Shown one piece after another: positions 17,550 to 26,155 of a DNA stretch of 64,000 bases. The stretch comes from CALCMJ01 sp964475415 (GTDB taxonomy: Bacteria; Bacteroidota; Bacteroidia; Chitinophagales; Saprospiraceae). Numbering within the stretch: the stretch's first letter is position 1; each line of letters begins with the position of its first letter. The notes below the pieces were generated by a model, which was not told the origin of the DNA, searched no databases, and saw nothing but the letters and a program-made list of their open reading frames with translations. The DNA lies in contig CAYYWZ010000010.1 in assembly GCA_964475415.1 (NCBI GenBank), forward strand, positions 22,589 through 86,588, read 5' to 3'. The position numbers and the translations under genes were made by a program.

Positions 17550-18305
17550 ATGAGACATATTCTAACCATTATTCTTATAAGTTTTATTGCTACTATAGCT
17601 TCGCTCTCTGCACAGGAAGAAGTTCCTACAAGCGAGCAAACAAAAATTCTAGATGAGGTGTATCTGCTGGATGGCGATATATTCAAAGGTGAGATCATAA
17701 GCTATATACCGAATGACTATTTAGAGATAGCAACCACGATGGGTGTGACATTAAAGTTATCTCTAGACAAAGTAAAGAAGGTAAAGCAAGGTCAAGTAAA
17801 TATAGAAATGCGTACACAAGCGCCCTATAATTTCTATGAGTCGAGACTCTATTTCTTTGCTGGCTTAAATTATCTAAGAAACAATTCTACGAAAGGTTAT
17901 TCTTTCAATATTGGAGGCATAAAACAGTTTTCTCGATTGATGGGCATAGGCCTTGAAGCATCTATAGACCAGTATGAAAATGGAAGAGCCGAATGGTTCT
18001 TACCAGTATCTGCTTTGTATAGAGCTTATCTTAAGCGTAGCAATTTTTCTCCCTTTGTCCAGATCAATGCTGGGTATGGATTTGTCAATAAAGATGAAGA
18101 TGACGGCACATTTAATGCTGATGGTGGACTGATGCTTAATCCTAAGTTTGGTCTCAGGATGAATGCTGGTGACGGAGCAATAATTACGAGTCATATAGGA
18201 ATAAAGTACCAAAAAGCTTATTTTGAAAGAGGGAATCCAGAAAATCTATTTCAAGAATCCTTAATTTACAAGAGAATTCAGATCGGAGTAGAAGTTTTAT
18301 TTTAG
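17550..18305 (+). CDS. Exported protein with N-terminal SH3-like and C-terminal outer-membrane beta-barrel-like region
   Basis: A signal peptide (about residues 1-22) is followed by a compact segment (about 30-75). It has the pattern EVYLLDGDIFKGEIISYIPNDYLEIAT then LKLSLDKVKKVKQG, a small beta-barrel seen at the N-terminus of many Bacteroidota exported proteins. From about residue 90 it has alternating amphipathic strands (SRLYFFAGLNYL, NIGGIKQF, MGIGLEASID) ending RIQIGVEVLF. The terminal Phe fits an outer-membrane beta-barrel signal. It lies 2 nt after the propeller lipoprotein and 33 nt before an ECF sigma gene. The function is not known. Confidence 0.65.
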   Translation: MRHILTIILISFIATIASLSAQEEVPTSEQTKILDEVYLLDGDIFKGEIISYIPNDYLEIATTMGVTLKLSLDKVKKVKQGQVNIEMRTQAPYNFYESRLYFFAGLNYLRNNSTKGYSFNIGGIKQFSRLMGIGLEASIDQYENGRAEWFLPVSALYRAYLKRSNFSPFVQINAGYGFVNKDEDDGTFNADGGLMLNPKFGLRMNAGDGAIITSHIGIKYQKAYFERGNPENLFQESLIYKRIQIGVEVLF

Positions 18306-18338
18306 TAGTATGTCAAAGAAAGAATCATATAACTTAAC

Positions 18339-18884
18339 GTGAAAGATCAGTTAGATAGCATCATTAAAGGTTGTGTAAATAACGACCGTAAATATCAGGA
18401 AAAACTATATAAGATGTTTTTCCCTACCATGATGTCTATGTGTCATAGATATACAAGAGATGACGATGAGGCTATGAGTATTGTCAATGATGGATTTCTA
18501 CGAGTTTTCAAAAAGATAAGCTCTTATGGATATAAGGGGAGTTTCGAAGGCTGGGTACGTAAATTTATCTACCATAGTATATCTGATCATTTTAGAAAAA
18601 AATCCAAGCAGCTGAAGTTTATGGTTTTCGAAGACTATGATGCTTCCTATAATCAAGAGGTATTAGAAAACCTATACGAAAAAGATATTATAAAATTAAT
18701 AGATGATGTTCCTAAAGCCAGTGCGGATGTCTTTATACTTTTTGCAATTCAGGGCTACGCCCATAAAGAAATAGCAAAAATGAAAGGCATCAGTGTAGGC
18801 ACATCTAAGTGGCATCTATCAGAGGCTAGGAAAAAGCTTCAAGCCTTATTACAGAATAAAAATAGCAAACGTTATGTCATCTGA
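18339..18884 (+). CDS. ECF-type RNA polymerase sigma-70 factor (module A)
   Basis: The start is the GTG at 18339; the nearby ATG at 18310 is out of frame. Region 2 (about residues 25-90) includes YTRDDDEAMSIVNDGFLRVFKKI and GSFEGWVRKFIYHSISDHFRK. Region 4 (about 120-175) includes LIDDVPKASADVFILFAIQGY, HKEIAKMKGISVGTSKWHLSEARKKL. With no regions 1 or 3 it is an ECF sigma factor. Its 3' end overlaps the anchored-barrel gene by 11 nt, so the two are translationally coupled. No classical anti-sigma domain is adjacent; the overlapping partner is the obvious candidate regulator. It is closely similar in region 4 to the sigma factor at 47987-48532. Confidence 0.9.
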   Translation: MKDQLDSIIKGCVNNDRKYQEKLYKMFFPTMMSMCHRYTRDDDEAMSIVNDGFLRVFKKISSYGYKGSFEGWVRKFIYHSISDHFRKKSKQLKFMVFEDYDASYNQEVLENLYEKDIIKLIDDVPKASADVFILFAIQGYAHKEIAKMKGISVGTSKWHLSEARKKLQALLQNKNSKRYVI

Positions 18885-20289
18885 CAAGAAAATATACAGC
18901 GAGGAATTTATGCAAAAATCTTGGGACCAGATGCATACTATACTCAACAAAGAAATACCAGAGAAAGAAAATAAAAAACCTTTCTTTCTATTTCTCTTTG
19001 GTATGTTTGCCTTAGGGTTAGTCATTGCCCTGAGCTACTACAACATGAGTGACGAGCTTGTTCCTAGTTCTACGACTGTAGAGAATAGTTATGTAAAAAT
19101 AGAAACACCAACTTCCATAGAAAAGCAAATCCAAGATAATAAGACTGTCACAAAAATAGCAGCCCCAGAAACTGCAAATACAGAAAGAAAACTAGCTATT
19201 AATAGAAAAGTAGATTTAGATAAAAAAACTAAGGTAGCTATTTCTTATAATACAGAAGCTTCATCAAATATCTACGCTCAGAACAATACACAGCGAGAGT
19301 CTAACACGATAGCTGAGTCTATCAGTTCTAATACGATCTATAATGAAAATTTCGATCGCAATACAAGCAATACCAAAATGATAAATTCTGTAAATCAGAA
19401 TAACAATCGTTTAATAGAAGAGCCAGCTCACCAGATTGTACAACAAAATTCTAAAAGCGATTTAACTTATAATAGAGAAAACGAAAATTTACAATTCACT
19501 GAACAAGCTCCATTAGCAATTTTAAATAATAATTTATTATTTCCAGAAAGAACATTTACTAAACTTCCTAGTCATAATAGAGTCGAGTCCATTGAGCCTG
19601 TTGTTGTAACTCAGAATAAAACTAATCGTTTCAGCCTAGGCCTTAGTAGAATGACAAATTTGAACGGAGGTGTCACAGGTGCTAATATGGATATAGCTTA
19701 TCAACTTCCTTTATCATCTAAGCTATCTCTAGTCGCGGGAGTAGGATCTAGCTATTTTAATTTCTCTAATGACATCTATCGTGTCGATCCTGATATAGAT
19801 GAAGAAACTATACGAGCAATAGAGTTAGGCAACAGTCTTGATCTTACTGAATTTTCAGAAGATATGATAGAGGTACCCGTAGATTCTCTCTTATCTATAT
19901 TTAATAATATTCCTAATAGTTTGGATCTACATCTTGCACTAGGAATGTCTTACCAACTCCATGATAGAATCAATCTTGGTGCAGGTGCTAGATACAGAAG
20001 ATTTTTTAATGCTTCTTCTCTTAGCAATTCAGAAGATCTAGATGTCGCTTTGCCAACCACCGGCCAAAATAGTCACGATGAAAACAACAGTCTGTCAGCC
20101 TTTAATACCAATAACTATAACAGATCATTCCTAAATCCATACTTTTCTGTCGAGTACAGATTTGCAAACAAATTATCGATCACTGCAGAATATGAATATT
20201 TCCTTACTGATTTTACAAATACAGAAAGATCATATATCCTAGGGAAGAATAATTCTATGGTAGCTTTAGGTATTAAATATAGTTTTTAG
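18874..20289 (+). CDS. Putative trans-envelope protein: cytosolic tail, inner-membrane helix, S/N-rich linker, outer-membrane beta-barrel (module A)
   Basis: This 471-residue protein has an unusual order. Residues 1-36 are hydrophilic and helical (EEFMQKSWDQMHTILNKEI) with lysines just before a single transmembrane helix (about 37-56), giving an N-in orientation. Residues ~60-245 are low-complexity Asn/Ser/Thr/Gln-rich. Residues ~249-471 are amphipathic beta-strands (RFSLGLSRM, DIAYQLPLSSKLSLVAGVG, DLHLALGMSYQL, NLGAGARYRRFF) ending MVALGIKYSF. A terminal Phe is the usual BAM signal. There is no cleavable signal peptide. The start overlaps the sigma gene by 11 nt. The cytosolic tail may be the anti-sigma part. 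It has the same architecture as 46560-47987. Function is inferred from layout only. Confidence 0.75.
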   Translation: MSSDKKIYSEEFMQKSWDQMHTILNKEIPEKENKKPFFLFLFGMFALGLVIALSYYNMSDELVPSSTTVENSYVKIETPTSIEKQIQDNKTVTKIAAPETANTERKLAINRKVDLDKKTKVAISYNTEASSNIYAQNNTQRESNTIAESISSNTIYNENFDRNTSNTKMINSVNQNNNRLIEEPAHQIVQQNSKSDLTYNRENENLQFTEQAPLAILNNNLLFPERTFTKLPSHNRVESIEPVVVTQNKTNRFSLGLSRMTNLNGGVTGANMDIAYQLPLSSKLSLVAGVGSSYFNFSNDIYRVDPDIDEETIRAIELGNSLDLTEFSEDMIEVPVDSLLSIFNNIPNSLDLHLALGMSYQLHDRINLGAGARYRRFFNASSLSNSEDLDVALPTTGQNSHDENNSLSAFNTNNYNRSFLNPYFSVEYRFANKLSITAEYEYFLTDFTNTERSYILGKNNSMVALGIKYSF

Positions 20290-20301
20290 AAAAGTTAATC
20301 C

Positions 20302-22047
20302 TTAGTAGATTTTTGCAACTGGATATAGCCTATAAGTTTTTTCGTAGTACTCAGAATTTTTGTAAATAAAATCTAGTTGTGCTCTAGCACTAGCTGCAAA
20401 TTCCGCATCTTCCATTTTCTTATTTTCTAGTAAAGTTTTTAGATTAGAATTATCTTCTAATATCTGAGCAGCAAGATCTTCAAAAACATAGGCTGAATAA
20501 TGTTCTTTTTGCATCATGATGCCATCGAAAAAATTCCACGCAAAATAACTATCTGGAGCTTCCGGCTCTAGCGTTTCCATTATGTATCTGTCTTTCTCCT
20601 GGCCGGTATACACTATATAGTCTCCTTTGTAATATTTCCACATTTGCTTTACCTCTCTGGTCACTACCTTACTATGTAGGAAATGTCCTTCATAAGGTTT
20701 TTCTCTAGTTTCCATACCATCTATATACAGCATGTCAAAGGTCTCTGTTCTATCTTCCTCAAGTCGTTCTACTTTTACACCATTCCACTCTAGCCGCTGA
20801 GCGATCTCTGAATAAGCTTGTGGGAAAAGATAAGCTTCAGGCTTTTGCTTTTGGACTGTTGCCCTATAGGTGTTGTAAAATGGAATCTCTTTTTCGTAAG
20901 TTTCTGCATGATCGTAATACAATCTATCAAGACCAGAGATCTCACTTTTCTTAAATTTTGCCTTATACCCCTTAAACATAAGTTGATCTACTTTTTCTCT
21001 ATCGATTGCCCAATCTATAGGCAATTCTATCGTATTACTTACAGACTTTATAGTAGCGGATCTAAGGGTCAATAATTCATCATGGTTTTCCTGAATATGG
21101 ACAAGCATTGATAGCATAAAATAGTAGGTACTTTCAACCCTATTTTTATACGGTTTGAGCATATGCGTTTCCGGCATAAAGGATAAGGCATTGTGCATCG
21201 CTGCATATCCCGAGGAGTATCTTGGAAGATCTAGAAAGCCAGCAATTCCATCCTCAGGTGTCCTCTGTGCATAGACATATGGTGTCATCTCCCATCCGTA
21301 TTGTTCCATCTTTTTATATAAGCCAGGTAACATTCTATCCGTCAAAAAATGAGCTAGTGGTTTTGCTAACTTATCTTTCTGAGTAGCTATAAGCGTCATC
21401 GAGTAGGGATAGTCTGCTCCGTTAGAAGTATGATTATCTACAAAAACATCGGGATTCCATTTATTATATAACTTATTGAATGATTGTGCATTCTTAGAAT
21501 CACACTTTATAAAATCTCTATTCAGGTCAAGATTTTTTGCATTTCCTCTGAAACCATAAGCCTCTGGTCCTTGTTGGTTAGCTCTGCTATAACTACCTCT
21601 ATTAATTGCACCACCGATGTTATAGACGGGAATGATAACAACAACACAATGATCTAATAAGTTTTGCTTATCCTCCATGTAAAGCAGATCTCTAGCAAGT
21701 TTCATAGATGCATCTACACCGCAGGGCTCACCAGGATGAATCGCATTATTTACAAACAAGACTACTTTGCCTGCATCTCTTATTTTTTTAATATCGAACT
21801 CCCCGTCTTTACTTAGAACAACCTCGTGCAAGGGGAAACCACTATCGGTCATACCATACTCTGATACACTTATATTCTGATGATCAGATAGCAAATTATA
21901 ATAAGCTATGGCTTCATGATAGTTTACTGTATAATTATTATTTTTTTCGAAGGAGGTAATAAATTGATCAGGAATTTGCTGACTCATAAGTACTGAGATA
22001 TTAATAGAAAATAATAGAATAGTTATGTAAGGCTTCAGGCAAGACAT
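20302..22047 (-). CDS. Secreted M14-family zinc carboxypeptidase
   Basis: A signal peptide (about residues 1-22) precedes an M14 peptidase domain. The zinc-binding HxxE is seen as NNAIHPGEPCGVDASMKLARDL at about residue 100. The third ligand is the His in DVFVDNHTSNGADYPY at about 205. A substrate-binding-like region GNAKNLDLNRDF lies between (Asn/Arg for the C-terminal carboxylate). The C-terminal ~250 residues are a less conserved accessory domain. At 581 residues it is the long form common in Bacteroidota. It is convergent with the anchored-barrel gene, 12 nt apart. Confidence 0.87.
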   Translation of the reverse strand: MSCLKPYITILLFSINISVLMSQQIPDQFITSFEKNNNYTVNYHEAIAYYNLLSDHQNISVSEYGMTDSGFPLHEVVLSKDGEFDIKKIRDAGKVVLFVNNAIHPGEPCGVDASMKLARDLLYMEDKQNLLDHCVVVIIPVYNIGGAINRGSYSRANQQGPEAYGFRGNAKNLDLNRDFIKCDSKNAQSFNKLYNKWNPDVFVDNHTSNGADYPYSMTLIATQKDKLAKPLAHFLTDRMLPGLYKKMEQYGWEMTPYVYAQRTPEDGIAGFLDLPRYSSGYAAMHNALSFMPETHMLKPYKNRVESTYYFMLSMLVHIQENHDELLTLRSATIKSVSNTIELPIDWAIDREKVDQLMFKGYKAKFKKSEISGLDRLYYDHAETYEKEIPFYNTYRATVQKQKPEAYLFPQAYSEIAQRLEWNGVKVERLEEDRTETFDMLYIDGMETREKPYEGHFLHSKVVTREVKQMWKYYKGDYIVYTGQEKDRYIMETLEPEAPDSYFAWNFFDGIMMQKEHYSAYVFEDLAAQILEDNSNLKTLLENKKMEDAEFAASARAQLDFIYKNSEYYEKTYRLYPVAKIY

Positions 22048-22275
22048 AGAGTGAAAATTTATTTTTATAAAAATACATAATATTAGTTTACAAGAATAAA
22101 TTTCTTTTGGTTGGCGTGGACTTGGCTATCAGCAAATTTCAACCTGCATTAAACTATACAAAAGAAAAGTTATACCATATATTTTTAAAATTAATACTAG
22201 GCATGTGTCTAAGAAGACATTCTGTTTTTAAGGGTAGCTAGTTTTATTTTCATCTTAATAACAAATCGAAACATT

Positions 22276-22959
22276 ATGAAAAACTACCTAACTATTGTAG
22301 GCTTAGTCTTAAGTCTGTCATGCCTAGCACAAACTACCTATCAAGGAACTATCTCAGATGAAGAAACAGGAGAAGCTTTACTCTTCTCTACAATTGCGTT
22401 CTATAATAACGATATTATTGTAGCAGGCACCGAAACTAATTTGGATGGAGATTTCCAGATAACGCTTAAAGAAGATTTTACACATGTAGAACTGCAGTAC
22501 TTAGGCTACTCCCCTAGAACTATTCTTAAAAAAGATTTTTATCCTAGCTTCAACGATTTATCTATGAGTCCTGGAGTCATGTTAAACACTATCGTTATAC
22601 AATGCTATGGCTACAAATATGATTGTCCACCTGGTTGTATTCTAACTTGTGAAATTAGAAATTCGGAATGCTTCACGGATCAAAATAAATCCACTTTACG
22701 AGAAAAGAAAACTTTTACCCAAAGAGAAGGTAATGACTGGATATATCCTAATCCTACCAACGGTATAACAAATATCAAAGATGAAATTATAGAAAAGTAT
22801 AGTCACTATAGTTTACTCAATTCAGCTGGACAAGTAGTCCTTAGCACAAAACCTATTCAACATGAGATAGATCTTACTATGTTACAAGAAGGTTGTTATA
22901 ATTTGATAGCAGAAAATGACAAGGAGCAAAAAACTATCAAGCTTATAAAATTCGAATAA
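22276..22959 (+). CDS. Secreted protein with carboxypeptidase-regulatory-like domain and T9SS type A sorting domain
   Basis: A signal peptide ends near residue 18. Residues ~20-100 match the carboxypeptidase-D regulatory-like fold (TTYQGTISDEETGEALLFST, TETNLDGDFQITL, VELQYLGYSPRTI), as in the N-termini of TonB-dependent receptors. A short Cys-rich stretch follows (CYGYKYDCPPGCILTCEI). The last ~75 residues begin WIYPNPTNGI, the diagnostic start of a type A sorting domain. It is therefore a small surface protein rather than a receptor. It is monocistronic, followed by a hairpin terminator. Confidence 0.75.
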   Translation: MKNYLTIVGLVLSLSCLAQTTYQGTISDEETGEALLFSTIAFYNNDIIVAGTETNLDGDFQITLKEDFTHVELQYLGYSPRTILKKDFYPSFNDLSMSPGVMLNTIVIQCYGYKYDCPPGCILTCEIRNSECFTDQNKSTLREKKTFTQREGNDWIYPNPTNGITNIKDEIIEKYSHYSLLNSAGQVVLSTKPIQHEIDLTMLQEGCYNLIAENDKEQKTIKLIKFE

Positions 22960-22968
22960 ATTTCTTCA

Positions 22969-23016
22969 AAGTGGTCCTGCTTTTATTAGTGGTTTAGTTA
23001 GCAGGTCCACTTATTT
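22969..23016 (+). terminator. Hairpin terminator after the regulatory-like-domain gene
   Basis: AAGTGGTCCTGCT (22969-22981) pairs with AGCAGGTCCACTT (23000-23012), a 13-bp stem with a single T-T mismatch, followed by a T-rich tail. It lies 10 nt after the stop codon at 22959. Confidence 0.7.
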
Positions 23017-23070
23017 ATCTGTAAAGCATTAGCTAATCATAAAAATCATTATGCACAAGCTCCGTTAGGT

Positions 23071-23145
23071 ATCGACCAATTTACAATGCATTCTTACTTA
23101 TTATGGAATACTGACTTAAGAAACTTTGTAATTGGTCGATTTTTA
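23071..23145 (+). repeat. Long inverted repeat with T-tract (possible second terminator)
   Basis: ATCGACCAATTTACAA (23071-23086) pairs with TTGTAATTGGTCGAT (23126-23140) with one bulge, a ~15-bp stem closing a 39-nt loop. The stem is followed by TTTTTATT. The loop is unusually long for a terminator, and no gene lies between it and the previous terminator, so it may instead be a small mobile-element remnant or a separate RNA end. Confidence 0.4.
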
Positions 23146-23174
23146 TTCAAACGTTTTTATAGAGCTGTGCTCTG

Positions 23175-23225
23175 ATCCCGGTGACTTATAAAGTTCGAGT
23201 CTATGAAGATCCGGGATTTTTTTTT
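23175..23225 (+). terminator. Intrinsic terminator read on +, abutting the permease stop
   Basis: ATCCCGG (23175-23181) pairs with CCGGGAT (23211-23217) and is followed by nine Ts, ending at the stop codon of the minus-strand permease. A small AGAGC-TGT-GCTCT hairpin precedes it. It likely blocks + strand transcription from entering the permease gene antisense. Confidence 0.6.
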
Positions 23226-24462
23226 ATTCATATCGTAAAGCTTCTATCGGGTCTAATCGACTTGCTTTCATTGCAGGATACAAGCCTGATACGACGCCTA
23301 CAAAAACACAAACAAAAATTCCTAAGGCAATCCACTGAACAGGCAATACAAAACTACCTTTTACAAGCGCGGTCACACCAAGGCCCATACCTATGCCTAA
23401 GAAGATACCTACTAATCCACCTAATATACAGATCACAACAGCTTCAGTAAGAAATTGTAATAATATATTTGTTTGTGTTGCTCCCATAGCTTTTCTTACA
23501 CCTATCTCTTTTGTTCTTTCTGTAACAGAAACCAACATGATATTCATAAGGCCTATAGCTGCTCCTACTAAGGTCAGCAAGGCAATAACTATGGTAATCA
23601 CCCTAAGTTCTGTTGTAATATCCTTAAGCTTAGATAATATTCCATCGCTAGTTCTTATTCTGAAATCATTAGGTTCCGATGCTTTGAGTCGCCTTACATT
23701 TCTAAGTGTGCCTATAGAAGAAGACACCGCATCTTCTATAACTACTGAACTTCCTACAGCACCCATAATCGTATAATTCGTATTAGAAGTTCCATACCTT
23801 TGCTTAGCTTTGAGCAGGGGAATATAGACAACATTTTCACTAGCGCCCATGGAGTTTCCTTTGGACTCTAGAACGCCTACGACCTTATATTTTTCACTAG
23901 CTATACTTATTATCTCACCTATTGCTTTTTCACTTTCTCCATCAAATAAAAGCTTGACTATACCTACCGCAATGATTGCTTTATTAGAAGCAGACTGCAC
24001 TTCAGTAGCATTAAAATTTCTACCCCGTTCTATTTCTGATGAGGAGACATCAAGATACTTATCATCTATACCTTCTAGCTTTATCGTAGGATTAGATTTC
24101 TTATCCTTATATTTTACCGTTGCACTTCTAGAACAATTCATACTTATAGAGACATCACTGGTACTACTACCGAACATCTCCTTAAACTTAGTGGCTTGCT
24201 TATAAGAAATTACATCTGCTTGTTTTCTTTCTTTTCCATCTCTATTGCTCTGTATATTTTCATATCCGGGCAGTACAGTAAATGAGTTCGCACCTATTCT
24301 ATTGAAGTTATCACTAAGGTTAAATAGAATAGTATCTATTGCAGTAAGTATGCCTACTAGACAGGCTATCCCTACAGATATAATCAACAAGGTCAGTATA
24401 GACCTAAGTAAATTAGTCCTGATGGAACTAAGCGCAACACGTATATTTTCTAGGAAATTCAT
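23224..24462 (-). CDS. MacB-like ABC transporter permease (FtsX family)
   Basis: This 412-residue permease has one N-terminal transmembrane helix (LRSILTLLIISVGIACLVGI, about residue 20), a periplasmic MacB_PCD domain of ~210 residues and three C-terminal helices. The cytoplasmic coupling motif is VTERTKEIGVRKAMGATQTNIL, and the terminus KASRLDPIEALRYE is diagnostic of the MacB/FtsX family. No ATP-binding subunit lies next to it, so the partner ATPase must be elsewhere. Its neighbour upstream is an inositol monophosphatase on the same strand. The substrate cannot be told; family members act in mechanotransmission for lipoproteins or export of peptides. Confidence 0.9.
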   Translation of the reverse strand: MNFLENIRVALSSIRTNLLRSILTLLIISVGIACLVGILTAIDTILFNLSDNFNRIGANSFTVLPGYENIQSNRDGKERKQADVISYKQATKFKEMFGSSTSDVSISMNCSRSATVKYKDKKSNPTIKLEGIDDKYLDVSSSEIERGRNFNATEVQSASNKAIIAVGIVKLLFDGESEKAIGEIISIASEKYKVVGVLESKGNSMGASENVVYIPLLKAKQRYGTSNTNYTIMGAVGSSVVIEDAVSSSIGTLRNVRRLKASEPNDFRIRTSDGILSKLKDITTELRVITIVIALLTLVGAAIGLMNIMLVSVTERTKEIGVRKAMGATQTNILLQFLTEAVVICILGGLVGIFLGIGMGLGVTALVKGSFVLPVQWIALGIFVCVFVGVVSGLYPAMKASRLDPIEALRYE

Positions 24463-24547
24463 TTACCTGTGTAAATTAAAAGTTTTTAGGCACATGAGAG
24501 CATAAACTGGAAGTAATGCATTATTTTATAGATAAGTAGAACTTATC

Positions 24548-25348
24548 TCAGCTCTTATTAATGAGATATTTCTGGATTGGATTATAAATATCTTTATATA
24601 AATTCTTATTACACGCTATAATGTTACCTGAATTTAGAGAATCATGCTCTCCATTAAAATCAGTAGCGACTCCTCCCGCTTCTCTTACCAGTAAAATACC
24701 AGCAGCTAGATCCCAGGCATTAAGACTAGATTCGTAATAAGCATCTAAACGACCAGATGCAACATAAGCCAGATCCAATGCTGCTGAACCAAATCTTCTT
24801 ATGCCTCTAGCGTTTTCTATCCAGTGTGTAAAGATCTGTATGTATGACTGAGTATCATACGCTGCGTTGTAGGGAAAGCCAGTAACTATAATGGCTTGAG
24901 AAATATCATCTTTTTGGGCTATTTCTATTTTTCTATCATTACTATAACAACCTCCGCTTTTCCACGCATAGAAACATTCTTTCATAGCGACGTCATATAC
25001 GACACCTACGACTATCTCATTATCTGCTAATAATGCAACGCTTATAGAGTAATGAGGAATCTGTTGTAGATAATTAGTTGTACCATCTAATGGATCTATT
25101 ATCCAGGTGAGATTTTTGGACTCTTGGGCAATAGTCTTTTCTTCTGTTATATAACCTGCATCCGGTAGGAGTTCCGATAGTTCCTGGACTAACATTTTCT
25201 CAGCAGTCTCATCTACATAACTCACAAGACTGTTTTTTTCCTTCTCGACTATATCTTTAGCACTTACTTTCTCTACCTGAGAGAGAATAAACACCGCTAC
25301 CCTTTCAGAAATCTCACACACCTGAAAGCTAAGTTTTTCTAAATCCAT
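24548..25348 (-). CDS. Inositol monophosphatase family protein (SuhB-like)
   Basis: This Mg2+-dependent phosphatase of the IMPase family hydrolyses inositol-1-phosphate or related sugar phosphates. The metal-binding motifs are clear: EEK at about residue 69, WIIDPLDGTTNYLQQIPHYSIS at about 83-104, and NAWDLAAGILLVREAGG at about 210. The length of 266 is typical. The specific substrate cannot be chosen among inositol, 3'-phosphoadenosine or other phosphates. A (TG)8 microsatellite lies 15 bp upstream of its start codon, within the likely 5' leader or promoter. Confidence 0.9.
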   Translation of the reverse strand: MDLEKLSFQVCEISERVAVFILSQVEKVSAKDIVEKEKNSLVSYVDETAEKMLVQELSELLPDAGYITEEKTIAQESKNLTWIIDPLDGTTNYLQQIPHYSISVALLADNEIVVGVVYDVAMKECFYAWKSGGCYSNDRKIEIAQKDDISQAIIVTGFPYNAAYDTQSYIQIFTHWIENARGIRRFGSAALDLAYVASGRLDAYYESSLNAWDLAAGILLVREAGGVATDFNGEHDSLNSGNIIACNKNLYKDIYNPIQKYLINKS

Positions 25349-25362
25349 TTTACTAGTTATAA

Positions 25363-25379
25363 TGTGTGTGTGTGTGTGT
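25363..25379. repeat. (TG)8 dinucleotide microsatellite upstream of the IMPase gene
   Basis: Eight perfect TG units plus one T (25363-25379) sit 15 bp upstream of the start of the minus-strand IMPase gene, followed by further imperfect TG-rich sequence to ~25403. Such tracts vary in copy number by slippage. Here it falls in the promoter or leader, where length change could alter expression. Confidence 0.85.
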
Positions 25380-25486
25380 ATGCGTGTTGTGAATGTATGT
25401 GTAAAGATATCTAGCCCAAATGTTGGTTGTATGGTTTCTATATAATTTCTACACCTACAATAACTTTTACAACCTTAGTATTAAAT

Positions 25487-26098
25487 TTATCCCATTTCGG
25501 CAACAACCTCTTTTACTTCAGGAACCATTCTTTTTAGCATCCCTTCGATACCAGACTTAAGTGTTACAGTAGAAGATGGGCATCCACTACACGAACCCTG
25601 CAGAACAACTGTAACGGTACCTTCGTTGAAGCTCTTAAATTCTATATTCCCACCATCCATTTCTACAGCTGGCTTTACATAAGTATTTATAAGGTCTTTG
25701 ATTTTTTTGACAAGTTCTAACTCATCACCTGTATACTCGTATCCTACTCCTTGCTCAGCTTCTATCTTAGCCATCTCCTCTGCAAAGCCATCCTTTATAA
25801 TTTCTTTTCCTTCAGATACATAGTCTTTGATAAACGATTTCAAATTTAACATGATATCCTCCCAAGCGTAGTTAAACTCTTTAGTAACGGTAACGAAATT
25901 ATTACAGACATATACGCCTTTGACATATGGAAAAGCAAATAGAGCGGTTGCCAATGCCGACCAGTCTGTTGCTAGCTCTACCTCTCTAAAATCAGCAGTA
26001 CCCTTGTACAACATCTTGTTTGTTACGAACTTGAGCGATTCCGGGTTAGGAGTTTGCTCAGTGTAGATCATTATAGGACTTTTTGTTACAGTTTCCAT
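25487..26098 (-). CDS. NifU/Nfu-type iron-sulfur cluster scaffold protein
   Basis: This two-domain Nfu protein has an N-terminal Nfu_N domain (about residues 8-95, starting IMIYTEQTPNPESLKFV) and a C-terminal NifU domain (about 125-200). The C-terminal domain carries the cluster-binding CSGCPSS motif after VEMDGGNIEFKSF. It assembles or carries [4Fe-4S] clusters to target apoproteins. The 203-residue length is typical of the Bacteroidota form. It is followed on the same strand by the IMPase gene 138 bp away, and lies ~57 bp after a ferredoxin-reductase-like gene. Confidence 0.93.
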   Translation of the reverse strand: METVTKSPIMIYTEQTPNPESLKFVTNKMLYKGTADFREVELATDWSALATALFAFPYVKGVYVCNNFVTVTKEFNYAWEDIMLNLKSFIKDYVSEGKEIIKDGFAEEMAKIEAEQGVGYEYTGDELELVKKIKDLINTYVKPAVEMDGGNIEFKSFNEGTVTVVLQGSCSGCPSSTVTLKSGIEGMLKRMVPEVKEVVAEMG

Positions 26099-26155
26099 TT
26101 TTCTTATTTTTTTAGATTAATCTAACACGAATATACATACTAATGTTCCAAAGTA

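Noticed and set aside
23187..23210. Segment GTTCGAGTC in the terminator loop, resembling a tRNA T-loop
   Set aside because: No acceptor, D- or anticodon arm can be folded around it; it is within a terminator loop.
25402..25409. Minus-strand TATCTTTA as promoter of the IMPase gene
   Set aside because: It differs from TAnnTTTG in the last base and lacks a -33 element at the right spacing, so I did not list it.
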